Assembly (NCBI RefSeq): GCF_030253575.1
Contig: NC_080561.1
Location: forward strand, 5,137,001 to 5,201,000
Direction of reading: 5' to 3'
DNA: 64,000 bases
DNA from: Rhododendron vialii
Lineage: Eukaryota; Streptophyta; Magnoliopsida; Ericales; Ericaceae
Shown in pieces: positions 10,836 through 20,965 of this stretch (position 1 is the first letter of the stretch; every line of letters begins with the position of its first letter). The notes under the pieces are model-generated. The model ran no database searches. It was given only the letters and a program-made list of their open reading frames with translations, and was not told the origin of the DNA. The translations under genes were made by a program, and so were the position numbers.

Positions 10836-11541
10836 TGTTGGAAATCCGGTCTTCATTATGATGAAAGTGATGGCGTCGTCTCTTCAAATTTGGAATTGTA
10901 GAAGCATTCGAGTCACGTTAGGAAAACGCTTTCCTAAAGACAGTATTTGCCCCCACCAAAAGGTGTGTATCGGGTTACAGCAAATCCGTCTTCAAGATAA
11001 ATCGAATCTGAACTCTAGGTTCTTTCTGTTTGCGTTTGCACAAACGATGACAGACAGAATATCCGCTAAGCAAATGTAAAACCAAGAACTAATACTCTGT
11101 TTCCATTGCTAGGAGGAGAATGTGTAGAGAGAAAGAGAGCAATTCTATATGGAATTTTCGGTCCCTTGAGTGACTTTACAAATGGCCTATTTATAGACTT
11201 ATAAACACCCTTATGTGAAAGGTTGTGTCTCTAGCAAACAACCATAAGAAATGGTCATGTCTATTCAAGACTATTAATGGAAAGAACATGCCTATTAGTA
11301 GGCACCCTTTAAACAAGCAATTAGGAAGAGTCATGTCTCTTGGAGGCACCCCATGATTCACATCCCTTCCTAACAATCACATCTTTTCAAATGAACACAC
11401 CCCAATTTAATGGGTGTTACAACCATTTACATAAAGTCACAACTCATGCGAAAAAGTGTAGCAACCATTCACAAAATTCTCATTTAGTACCTTTCCGAAA
11501 ACTCCAAACTAAAATTCAATTTATTTTGAAAAACTCCAACA
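10836..11541 (-). mobile_element. Solo LTR of an LTR retrotransposon
   Basis: The 706-bp element is bounded by TGTTGGA...TCCAACA and flanked by a perfect 5-bp target-site duplication, GGTGG (10831-10835 and 11542-11546). On the minus strand a TATA-like 'ctataaatagg' lies near 11195. There is no internal region, so it looks like a whole solo LTR left by recombination. I cannot tell copia from gypsy. The intact duplication and termini suggest moderate age. It lies about 760 bp upstream of ATL copy 3. Confidence 0.8.
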
Positions 11542-11546
11542 GGTGG

Positions 11547-11980
11547 TTCTTCTGCAACATCCAAGATTTAGACGTGAGTCACATCTAAAGCTAATCCTGA
11601 CCACATGAGTTCCTAGCAAGGAGCTCGTATGAGAATTGGTTTGACTCGCATCTAATCAACTCTCATAATGTTTGGATATAAATACTTTCTGGTTTCCTCC
11701 CATTCCCTTTTACCAGGGCCTGAAACACACCGTGTATGTCATTTGTGGCTCCGGTTCCGGGCTCCGGTTGAGATCGAGAACAGAGCGTCCCGAAAATTGA
11801 ACTTAAAACTTTAGGAATGACCAAACTCCTGAGTCCCAGGCCAACACTATCTCTGGATTAAACTCATCACCATGTGTATTGTGCCATAAAATACTTGGTC
11901 CGGGAAAATATCCCATGAGTATTGTTGCTACGCACTTCATATTCATTCAACTTCTCCCATTTTTTGCAAGATGCTGATAC

Positions 11981-11983
<3 letters not shown>
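11547..11983. other. Spacer upstream of ATL copy 3
   Basis: No gene or recognisable element was seen. At its end (11969-11980) 'aagatgctgata' is shared with the region upstream of copy 4 (near 16358) and, inverted, of copy 6 (near 24895), so it is part of the duplicated promoter flank. Confidence 0.4.

Positions 11984-12037
<54 letters not shown>
11984..12037 (+). repeat. (GA)n microsatellite upstream of ATL copy 3
   Basis: About 27 GA units abut the conserved promoter block. GA tracts occupy the same place before copy 2 (6166-6193) and copy 6 (CT on +, 24854-24888). GA-rich tracts are known binding sites for plant BPC/GAGA factors; a role here is inference. Confidence 0.9.
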
Positions 12038-12040
<3 letters not shown>

Positions 12041-12090
12041 ATAGAATACTGGCAAGATCAACTTTAAAAGAAACTAAGGATACCCAATTG
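12036..12090 (+). promoter_or_regulatory. Conserved ATL-array promoter block, copy 3
   Basis: 'gtcaatagaatactggcaag' is followed by 'aactttaaaagaaactaaggata', matching copies 1, 2 and 6. The next part, 'gggaaggcacatat', is also shared with copies 2 and 6. It lies about 265 bp before the ATG. Confidence 0.5.
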
Positions 12091-12301
12091 GGAAGGCACA
12101 TATGACATATTACAATTTCAACATTCAACACATAACAAACCAATTAATAGTATCAAGCAATAGTTGCCCCTCTTCTGTATCATCTCCCAAATCCTTTCTC
12201 TGTCATCTTTATTCACACCATCCAGGTGCAAACAAATCCCCAACTCCCCCTCCCCCCTCTCCAAAAAAATTAAAAAATAAATTCCAATCCTCAAATTTCT
12301 C

Positions 12302-13492
12302 ATGAATCGATTGATTCTCCTCTTTTCACTTATCCATTCTATTTTCTGCTGTGTTGAAGCACAATCTTCCTCAGCCGGCAATTTTGAAAGCGTCGGAGCA
12401 GTATTTGCTTTCTTTTTTATACTATTCATACTTCTGGCTACATACATCAAATTCTGGCACAGAACAAGGGTAGTTCACGACAATCAGCAAACCGTTGATG
12501 GGTCAATAAGACCGAATCCACGCTCTTCGGGGATCGATAAGATAGTGATCAAATCGCTTCCGTTTTTCAAGTTCTCTGCCCTTAAAGGGTTAAGGGGAGG
12601 GCTGGAATGCGCGGTTTGTCTGTCCAAATTCGAAGACATTGAAGTTCTCCGGTTATTGCCAAAGTGCAAGCACGCATTTCACATCAATTGCGTCGATCAG
12701 TGGCTGGAAAACCACTCCAGTTGTCCTCTTTGCAGGCAGAGAATCAGCATCGAGGATTTAACGTACTCGAATAGTTTGAGGTTTTTATCGAGCCAGTCGG
12801 AGGTGAGAGAGGGCTCGAACGTGGAGCTGTTTGTTCAGAGGGAGGATAGTCGTCGACACGGCTCATCCAGATTTAGCATTGGAAACAGTTTTAGGATATT
12901 CGAGAAGGGCGTTGTAAACGATGACGAGTTGCCAATCCGAGAAGATAGCGATGTTGTTGATGAAAATGACAAGTTTTTGCACAAGTTCAATCACAAGATC
13001 GTTATGTCCGATGCCATTCAAAGAAAAATGTCTGATGCTGTTCTGAAGGGCAGGTGGAGCAATCTTAGTTCCTCTGACCTTCTGTTCTTGAATTCAGAAA
13101 TGCTTGACGATGTCTCGAGCAATAGGTTTTCTCCTTTGAATTCACACACGCAAGAAAGCTTGACTACGCAGACGACTGAAGAAGGTGGAATCTCGAAGAT
13201 TAAGGACAAGATGGGGAGCGAAAGGGAATTCGAAACAAAGTTTGGCAAATTAAGCCGGAACGATTCACACCCATTATCTAGTGGTGCTATTACTTCCAAT
13301 CCAACGAGGAATTTGCAACCGAATGAGAAGAGATCGATGTCAGAGATAGCTGTTCGTTCAAGATTCGAGGAATTCGATACGCGGAGCAATAGTGTTAAGG
13401 AATCCTCTGTTCCTAAAACTGCTTACCAAGGAGGAAAGATTGAAGAGGCTTTGGCTGCCTATCGCACGAAAAACGGTTCAATCGTACGGTAA
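12302..13492 (+). CDS. ATL42-like: ATL42-like RING-H2 protein, copy 3, C-terminus frameshifted
   Basis: The open frame gives 396 aa: signal peptide (1-21), a short transmembrane helix about 31-49, and an intact RING-H2 finger at 103-144. One extra T at 13423/13424, judged against the paralogues (GCT ACC AGA GAG / GCT TACC AAG GAG), shifts the frame. The last 23 or so residues become YQGGKIEEALAAYRTKNGSI..., and the family tail RLWLPIARKTVQ is lost. The ancestral frame continues intact to a TAA at 13545-13547. The rest of the gene shows no decay. It may make a RING protein with a new tail or be a young pseudogene. It also has Lys instead of the conserved Glu in VIESLP just before the RING. A sequencing error is possible. 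Confidence 0.85.
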   Translation: MNRLILLFSLIHSIFCCVEAQSSSAGNFESVGAVFAFFFILFILLATYIKFWHRTRVVHDNQQTVDGSIRPNPRSSGIDKIVIKSLPFFKFSALKGLRGGLECAVCLSKFEDIEVLRLLPKCKHAFHINCVDQWLENHSSCPLCRQRISIEDLTYSNSLRFLSSQSEVREGSNVELFVQREDSRRHGSSRFSIGNSFRIFEKGVVNDDELPIREDSDVVDENDKFLHKFNHKIVMSDAIQRKMSDAVLKGRWSNLSSSDLLFLNSEMLDDVSSNRFSPLNSHTQESLTTQTTEEGGISKIKDKMGSEREFETKFGKLSRNDSHPLSSGAITSNPTRNLQPNEKRSMSEIAVRSRFEEFDTRSNSVKESSVPKTAYQGGKIEEALAAYRTKNGSIVR

Positions 13493-13547
13493 TAGAGATA
13501 GAAAGTATCGACAGTCCAATTACACAAGACAATCATTGAATGTGTAA

Positions 13548-15195
13548 CTTCAGCTATTTGCCTCTCAATGTTTGTGTTTTCCTGATGTTTTGGAGGTTGA
13601 AGTCCATCGATCATTCAAAGAAATGTCTTGTTTTTGTAGTTTTGTGTTTTCCTCATGTTCGTGTCAGAATTTTTTCAAGCTTAATCCAACCTGTTTGGTT
13701 TTTTGTGTTATAGTGTCATGCCAGATTCGTGTTCAGTGTCACATTCATGTATCGTGTTTCGTGTTCTGATGTCGTGTCAGAAATTTCCACCCCTATGCAT
13801 ATATACATGTTTAGAAGCAAAGACTGCTTATTTGTTTTGGATGGGGTTCCAGGCATTAGTGTTAGGCTTTTCTTCTTCTTCTTTTTTTTGTTGTCTTCTT
13901 GTCAACTTTGTTTTTTTATTTATTTTTTTATAAAAATGGGAGGTGAGAAAGCAGATTAGGTTCTTGCGAGCTCTAGAAAGATAAGGGTTTTGGTCTCTTC
14001 GAGACTATCTCAATGCGGAGCTTTTTTTGTTGTATTTTTAAGGGGTTTTATATGATCTTAATGATATGAAAACCTTTTTTTGCCAATAAAAAAACAAAAA
14101 ACAAAAAAAATACTTATTTAGCGTGACAACCCAGCACATTGACCTTACAATAGCAAAATGATATACAAAAAAGCCAGTCAAGAGTGGAAAAAAAAAAAAA
14201 AACATGTGAAAGATATGAATTATCGACATAATACGTCACCCGTGATGTCTTGGTTGGGGTGAAAGATATCGATCTAATTTTTTCTCGCAAGTCGCAAGAT
14301 ATCAATGAGCTCTTCTTAATTGTATAAAAAAAATGTTCGGACCTTTTTGATAAAAGCGGATTGTTTTTAAGTTCTTGTTTCATGGACCAGACAATGTTTT
14401 TGGGACGATGAGAGTATCGTACTTGTTGACCGACGATGAGAGTATCGTACTTGTTGACCAAAAGAATCAGGAAAAGATAACATTAGGGTCACGGCCAATG
14501 GGTGTTACTGGGTAACGGGTTACTAAGATTGCTGAGATCATGTGTTACTATTATATGTTTCGGTTCATCGCGGTTTCTTGCGATTTACTTCAACTTAAAT
14601 AAAAAAAATTCATAATCCTAATTTTTTAGGAAAAGTTTCTTTGACGAAGCTATAATATCAAACGTTGATTGGATTATTTCGATTTGGGACAGGTGTTCTT
14701 GCATAGTTATAGACATGATACATTCCTCGTTTGACAGGGAATATTTAAATATACATCCTCTTTATTCATGCTATGTAAGAATTCATTCCGCCCTTTTTTC
14801 ATATTTATGATTTCATTCTTTTAGTTTGTGAATTACCTTTTTTACCATTTTCACTATGATATGCATATACTATGTTATATTATTTTTCCAATTTAGTTGG
14901 ATTGGATTGAATTGATTTCCCAATTTAGTGGGATTAGTTTGGATTATTTTCCTAATTCAATGGGATTTGGTAAATTTCAATATAATTGATTACTTATTTT
15001 TTATCATGGAACTTATTTGAGGAATTGATATTTTTAGAAATATAACATGATAAGTTGACCACATTTTTGTATTTTTTCTTCATTCTTCGAGTTGGCCAAC
15101 GGAACATGGCTAAATTACCATAAAAAATATATAACATAACATCCTCAAACCGTTACATGGTTAAATTATCATGACATTACATGATTAATTACGTA
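13548..15195. other. Spacer after ATL copy 3: insertion in the 3' block and duplicated spacer
   Basis: The conserved 3' block starts at 13548 and breaks off near 13630, where a repeat with 'gtgtcatgccagattcgtg' and 'tttccacccctatg' has inserted (about 13635-13795). A related sequence in the other orientation is at 22235-22400. 14115-14510 is a second copy of the spacer at 18045-18440 (shared 'gttggggtgaaagatat', 'gatatcaatgagct', 'attagggtcacggccaatgg'). 14632-14745 is related to 5250-5380. No gene was seen. Confidence 0.5.
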
Positions 15196-15200
15196 TAATT

Positions 15201-15514
15201 ACATCCTAAAATTCTCGGCCTATATAGACAAGAATTTTGGGATGCAAATTACTTATGATTTCATCCTAAAATTCTCGGCCTATATAGACAAAAATTTTGG
15301 GATGTAAATTACTTATAATTTCATCCTAAAACACTTATAATTTCATCCTAAAATTCTCGGCCTATATAGACAAGAATTTTGGGATGAAAATTACTTAGGA
15401 TTTCATCCTAAAATTCTCAGTCTATATGGACAAGAATTTTGAGATGTAAATTACTTATAATTTCATCCTAAAAAATTTAGCCTATATAGACAAGAATTTT
15501 GGGATGTAAACATA
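15201..15514. repeat. 60-bp tandem repeat of palindromic units
   Basis: Five near-full units start at 15202, 15261, 15343, 15403 and 15463, with a short partial unit at 15321. Each unit contains 'catcctaaaattctcggcct' and 'agacaagaattttgggatg', which can pair as a hairpin. The spacing of 60 bp is almost constant. Confidence 0.85.
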
Positions 15515-15587
15515 ATTATTTGCACATCTCAAACTATCCTTATATGAATTGGTCCGCGCAGCGGCCTAACAGATTTCGCCGGACTAG

Positions 15588-15722
15588 TTTCATAGTAAAG
15601 GGTCAAAATAATTAACCATGAAATAGTTTCATGGTAAATGGTTCAAATAATTGACCATGAAATGATAGAAACATACAGACATATTTCATGGTAAATGTTA
15701 CAAATAATTTACCATGAAATTG
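15588..15722. repeat. Tandem hairpins of 'tttcatggtaaa...ttaccatgaaa'
   Basis: Three consecutive small inverted repeats (about 15588-15625, 15627-15662 and 15684-15722) share 'tttcatggtaaatg' and 'aattnaccatgaaat' arms around 'caaataa'. Confidence 0.7.
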
Positions 15723-16563
15723 AAAAGTTTGTATTACATATATGATTTAAAATATATAAATATATACAATTAACAATACTCAAAGGGCAATATCGGTATT
15801 AAAAGTATGAGAATGATGAAATCATAAGTTGCTGAAAAGGACAGGATGAATTCATAAGTGAAGAGGACAATAATGATGAATTTTTAAATCTCCCAGTTAT
15901 TAATGGATAATCAAATGACCCCGGCTTCTCTGCAGTCCAACTGTAGAGAGCCCATGTAGTTATATCACAGCTGTTCATCTTTGCATTCAACGATTCAAAT
16001 TTTAAAAAACGGGAATTTTTTTTTTAAAATCTCGACCATTCAAAACACCATCCGAAGGTTGTGAACACTCCAACCGCACCTCTGCAGTACAAACGTGGAC
16101 TGCAGATAAGCCTTGTGCATCAAATGAATACTACTCTAGTTAGCAATTTGCAGAACTACTACGTACCCATGAAAAAAAGCAAGACGTACGTGATTGTTTT
16201 TTTCTAAATAATTTGGTCTCAAGGCCAATGGTTTATTAAATCGAAGACTAATCCCACGGCTATCAGCAGGGGGCTCATCAAATCCGGACAAAATCCCATA
16301 TGAACTGGATCACTAATGTTTTGTAGCCATTTCGTATACATTGCCATTTTCTTCCAGATGCTGATTTCTGTGTGTCAGCGGGCTGTCTCTCTCTGTGTGT
16401 GAGAGAGGGAGAGAAACTGTGTGAGAGAGGGAGAGAAACAGAGTGTGTGCAGTGGCAGAGCTAGGATTAAGAATTCCGGGGCTGAGTTTAGAACGGAAAA
16501 ATTTTCAACGTCAAACACCTGTCTATTCCTACTCAACGTCCAAAGCCCTTCTCAAACTTCCCA
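15723..16563. other. Spacer and promoter region of ATL copy 4
   Basis: 16130-16315 is duplicated spacer (also at 18595-18785) including a SINE-like part. 16358-16450 has 'gatgctgatttct' and a GT/GA-rich tract. 16450-16490 is a dispersed repeat ('cagtggcagagctaggatt') also seen near 60806. The conserved promoter block of copies 1, 2, 3 and 6 is absent, and only a degenerate leader ('ccaaagcccttctcaaac', near 16540) remains. Confidence 0.45.
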
Positions 16564-17763
16564 ATGAATCACTTGATTCTCCTCTTTCCACTTCTCCTTT
16601 CTGTTTTCTGCTATGTTGAAGCACAACCATCCGCAGGCCAGAACGGCGCCAATTTCGATCCAAGCTTTGCAGCGGTAATCGTATTCTTGATTTTCATGAT
16701 TATACTGTCCGTACTTCTAGCTATATACACAAGATTCTGGTACAGAGCCCGCGCAGTTCGCAACAACCAACGAATTCCAGACGGGTTAGCTAGACCGGGT
16801 CCACGATCTTCGGGGATCGATAAGACAGTGATTGAATCGCTCCCGTTTTTCAAGTTCTCTGCCCTTAGAGGGTTAAGGGGAGGGCTGGAATGCGCGGTTT
16901 GTCTCTCCAAATTCGAAGACATTGAAGTTCTTCGGTTATTGCCAAAGTGCAAGCACGCGTTTCACATCAATTGCGTTGACCAGTGGCTAGAAAGCCACTC
17001 CACTTGTCCTCTTTGCAGGCAGAGAATCAGCGTCGAGGATTTAACCTACTCGAACAGTTTGAGGTTTTCATCGAGCCGGTCAGAGGTGAGGGAGGACTCG
17101 AACGTGGAGCTGTTTGTTCAGAGGGAGGATAGTCGTCGACACGGGTCTTCGAGATTTAGCATCGGAAGCAGTTTTAGGAAACTCGAAAAGGGTGTTGAAA
17201 AGGAAGGCGAGTTCTCAATCCAAGAAGATGGCGATGGCGTGGACGAAAACGACAAGTTTTTGAATAAGTTCAATCACAAGATCATTATGTCCGATGCTGT
17301 GCTGAAGAGCAGGTGGAGCAATCTTAGTTCCTCCGACCTTCTGTTCTTGAATTCAGAAATGCTTGGTGATGTCTCAAGCAATAGGTTTTCCCCTTTGGAT
17401 TCAAACACACACGAAAGCTCGACTACGCAGGCGACTGAAGAGGGTGGAATCTCGAAGATTAACGAGGAGACGGAGAGGAACGATTCACACCCATTACCAA
17501 GTGGTGCTAATACTTCGGATCCAACGAGGAAATTGCGCCCGAATGAGAAAAGGTCGATGTCTGAGATAGCCGTTCATTCAAGATTCAAGGACGTGAATAC
17601 GAGGAGTAATAGTGTTAGGGAGTCCTCTGTTCCTGAGAATGCTACCAGAGAGGAAAGATTGAAGAGGCTTTGGTTGCCGATTGCGCGAAATACAATTCAA
17701 TGGTACAATAGGGATAAAAAGTCTCAACAGACTAATTACACGAGACAATCGTTGAATGTGTAA
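16564..17763 (+). CDS. ATL42-like: ATL42/ATL12-like RING-H2 E3 ubiquitin ligase, copy 4
   Basis: Intronless, 399 aa: signal peptide MNHLILLFPLLLSVFCYVEA, transmembrane helix about 34-56, RING-H2 at 110-151 with all ligands (Thr for Ser in HSTCPLC), the central RWSNLSSSDLLFL and an intact tail ending RLKRLWLPIARNTIQWY...QSLNV. The middle variable region is shorter than in copies 3 and 6. The coding region looks fully functional, but its upstream sequence differs from the shared promoter, so regulation may have diverged. Start chosen as in the paralogues; the ATG follows 'ttccca' as in copies 2 and 5. Confidence 0.95.
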   Translation: MNHLILLFPLLLSVFCYVEAQPSAGQNGANFDPSFAAVIVFLIFMIILSVLLAIYTRFWYRARAVRNNQRIPDGLARPGPRSSGIDKTVIESLPFFKFSALRGLRGGLECAVCLSKFEDIEVLRLLPKCKHAFHINCVDQWLESHSTCPLCRQRISVEDLTYSNSLRFSSSRSEVREDSNVELFVQREDSRRHGSSRFSIGSSFRKLEKGVEKEGEFSIQEDGDGVDENDKFLNKFNHKIIMSDAVLKSRWSNLSSSDLLFLNSEMLGDVSSNRFSPLDSNTHESSTTQATEEGGISKINEETERNDSHPLPSGANTSDPTRKLRPNEKRSMSEIAVHSRFKDVNTRSNSVRESSVPENATREERLKRLWLPIARNTIQWYNRDKKSQQTNYTRQSLNV

Positions 17764-19670
17764 CTTCAACTAGTATTAGCCTCTCAATGTTCGTGTTTTA
17801 TTGATGTTTTGGAGGTTGAAGTTCTTCGATCATTCAAAGAAATGTCTTCTTCTTTTTTTTTTTTTTGTAGTGTTCAATAGGAATTGATATACCTTGGTTT
17901 GGATAATTTCCAGGATTTCATATACGTTTGTTTGGATAAAACGCTATTTTCAGTTATTAACGACGTCTTAACGCATATATGCTTGTTGAGAAACAAACAC
18001 TCCTTATTGAGTGTGAACACATAAAATAGCATGAAAAAACTTCTAATTTATTGTGACAATCCAGCACATGGACCTTACGATAGCAAAACAATAGAGAAAA
18101 AAGACTCATCAAGAGCAGAAAACATAAAAAAAAAATGTGAAAGACAGTATGAATGTTCAACAGAATGCGTCACGCGTGATGTTTGAGTTGGGGTGAAAGA
18201 TATTGCTTTAAATTTTTCCCGCAATTTGCTAGATATCAATGAGCTTTTTTGGAATTTTTTGATAAAAGTCAATAATTTTTATGTTCTCGTTTTACGGACC
18301 AAACAATCTTTTTGAGACGATGAGAGTATCATACTTGACTAAAAAAATCTGGAAAAGATAGCATTAGGGTCACGGCCAATGGATGTGTTAGTTAATTTAC
18401 TGGGTAGAGGGTTACTAGGATTACTGGGTTCATGTGATGTGTTACTATTATACGTATCGGTTCGTTTCGAACCGAAGCAAACCATAACTCTGGAAAACCA
18501 AACCAAACCAAACTAAATTCTTCGGCCAGTTTTATTTCGATCCTTATTTTTAATGGACAGTTATAGACTTCCCTCGTTTGACAGAATTATTTGTAGATCA
18601 TCAAGTGAATATAATAGTCTAGTTAGCAATTTGCGAAACCACCAATGAAAAAACAAGACATGATTGTTTTTTTCTCTTAATAATTCGGTCTCTAGCGCAA
18701 TGGCTCGATTTAATCGAAGACCAATTCCAAGGCTAATACCAGAGGGCCTAATTAAAGCAGGACAAAATTCCGTATGAACTGAGCCCACATAGAGATTAAT
18801 AGAATGTAGGCGACGATCGAAGCACGGATCTCCTCTGTTATTAGGTGACGAGTATTGCGTCAACTAGTTGGGGCTAATGGGACGTGATTTTGTTCCAAGA
18901 ACAAATAAGAAAAAGTTCCTATGCACGAGTGGTTAGGTATTTCTTTTTCTTTTTTTTCTTGACAGTTAAGGGTGTCTAGACAAACTTGCACGCACCTTAA
19001 CTAATCTCTTCTCCCGTCCAGTCAAAGGCACGTCATTCACGTCGGGATAGAAAATTCAAAACAACTTAATTTCTTGTGGTTTTCTAGAGAGAGAGAGAGA
19101 CTGACAACGGTGCAATTCGGTTCAGTTATTGGCAAAACAAAAATCGAAACCGAAACATATACCTGAAACCAAAATCATAACCAAAATAGGCGACTTTCAT
19201 TTTATCTAAACCGTATCTAAAACCATGGTTACCTGTTACGTATAGTTTTTCACTGAATCCGGTGGTCAAAATTTTTACCAGAGTGAACGACACAAAATAT
19301 CCACACAGAAAAAAGTATCCAAAAAATCTGACAAACTAATACACTATTACACCATAGCTTCAAAGACCCCCAAATCCATTGTCTAACAAAATATCGAAAT
19401 GGAAAACTACCTAATACTCCATATGTTCAAAGACACTTAATATTCATTGTCAAAACAACATAATAAAGGTATATATGTGGGTGTATTTCAGTATATAGGG
19501 GTATTTATATCTGGATATTTATGTCATAATATTCTGGTTCGATTTGGTTATCATATAAAATCGAAACAGAAACCCCAAATGATTTTTTATTTATTTATTT
19601 TAAGGCTATACCTGCCAATATCTTAGGGATGACAATCCCGTCCGAACCGATTGTTAGCCAAACCGCATAC
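17764..19670. other. Spacer between ATL copies 4 and 5
   Basis: 17764-17860 is the conserved 3' block. 18045-18440 duplicates 14115-14510. 18541-18890 duplicates parts of 5340-5545 and 16130-16315, including the SINE-like part. 18960-19025 recalls the SINE-related sequences at 26170 and 52150. 19105-19610 is an 'aaccgaaaccga' dispersed repeat. No gene was seen. Confidence 0.45.
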
Positions 19671-19759
19671 AATGTCAAAAACCCTTTCTCTCAAATCTTT
19701 ATTCAAACTTTCCAAGTAAAAACAGAATTCATAATTCCCAAAACAAATATTAATTCCCA

Positions 19760-20965
19760 ATGAATCACTTGATTCTCCTCTCTTCACTTCTCCTCTCTGT
19801 TTTCTGCCATGCTGAAGCACAATTTTCCTCAGACCAGAACAACCCAGCTTCACAAAACACAGCCGGCAATTTCCAACTAAGCTTTACAGTAATAATTCTG
19901 TTCTTGATCTTAACGATTTTGCTATCCATAGTTCTAGCTCTGTACACAAGATTCTGTCTCCGAATCAGCGCAGTTCGAACAAATCAAGAAACTCCAGACG
20001 GGCTAATTATAAGACAGGATCCGCGATCTTCTGGGATCGATAGAACAGTGATCGAATCGCTTCCGTTTTTCAAGTTCTCTGCCCTCAGAGGGCTAAGGGG
20101 AGGGCTGGAATGCGCGGTCTGTCTCTCCAAATTCGAAGACGTTGAAGTTCTCCGGTTATTGCCCAAGTGCAGACACGCGTTTCACATCGATTGCGTCGAT
20201 CGGTGGCTACAAAACCACTCCAGCTGTCCTCTTTGCAGGCAGAGGATCAGCGTCGAGGATTTAACCTACACGAACAGTTTGAGGTTTTTATCGAGCCAGT
20301 CGGAGGTGAGGGAGGACTCGAACGTGGAGCTGTTTGTTCAGAGGGAGGATAGTCGACAACCGTCATCCAGGTTTAGCATCGGAAGCAGTTTTAGGAAACT
20401 CGAAAAGGGTGTCGAAAAGGAAGACGAGTTACCAATCCGAGAAGAAAGCGATGTTGTCGACGAAAATGACAAGTTTTTGCATAAGTTCAATCACAAGATC
20501 ATCATGTCTGATGCTGTGCTGAAGAGCAGGTGGAGCAATCTTAGTTCCTCCGACCTTCTGTTCTTGAATTCAGAAATGCTTGGCGATGTCTCGAGCAATA
20601 GGTTTTCTACTTTCGATTCAAACACGCTGGAAAACTCGACTGCACGGGCAACTAAAGAGGGTGGAGTCGAAAAGATGAGTTCATATCCATTATCAAGTGG
20701 TGCTGATACTTCAAACCCAAAAGGAACTTTGCATCCGAACGAGAAGAGATCGATGTCGGAGATAGTTGTTCATCCAAGATTCAAGGAATTCAACATGAGG
20801 AGTAATAGTTTTAGGGAATCCTCTGTTCCTGAGAACGCTACCAGAGAGGAAAGATTGAAGAGGCTTTGGTTGCCGATTGCGCGGAAAACAGTTCATTGGT
20901 ATTCTAATAACAGGGATAATAAGTTTAGACAGATGACTTACACAAGAGAATCATTGAATGTGTGA
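19760..20965 (+). CDS. ATL42-like: ATL42/ATL12-like RING-H2 E3 ubiquitin ligase, copy 5
   Basis: Intronless, 401 aa: signal peptide MNHLILLSSLLLSVFCHAEA, transmembrane helix about 42-63, RING-H2 at 118-159 with all eight ligands (CRHAFHIDC variant), intact central motif and tail ending RLKRLWLPIARKTVHWY...ESLNV. The leader block ('aaaaccctttctctcaaatc', 19678-19697) is kept. Upstream of about 19640 the sequence becomes an unrelated dispersed repeat, and the promoter block is missing in the expected orientation. It is tail-to-tail with copy 6. Confidence 0.95.
   Translation: MNHLILLSSLLLSVFCHAEAQFSSDQNNPASQNTAGNFQLSFTVIILFLILTILLSIVLALYTRFCLRISAVRTNQETPDGLIIRQDPRSSGIDRTVIESLPFFKFSALRGLRGGLECAVCLSKFEDVEVLRLLPKCRHAFHIDCVDRWLQNHSSCPLCRQRISVEDLTYTNSLRFLSSQSEVREDSNVELFVQREDSRQPSSRFSIGSSFRKLEKGVEKEDELPIREESDVVDENDKFLHKFNHKIIMSDAVLKSRWSNLSSSDLLFLNSEMLGDVSSNRFSTFDSNTLENSTARATKEGGVEKMSSYPLSSGADTSNPKGTLHPNEKRSMSEIVVHPRFKEFNMRSNSFRESSVPENATREERLKRLWLPIARKTVHWYSNNRDNKFRQMTYTRESLNV

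Noticed and set aside
15201-15514. Regular repeats considered as a CRISPR-like array
   Set aside because: Units are contiguous with no unique spacers and the genome is a plant's; it is a minisatellite.
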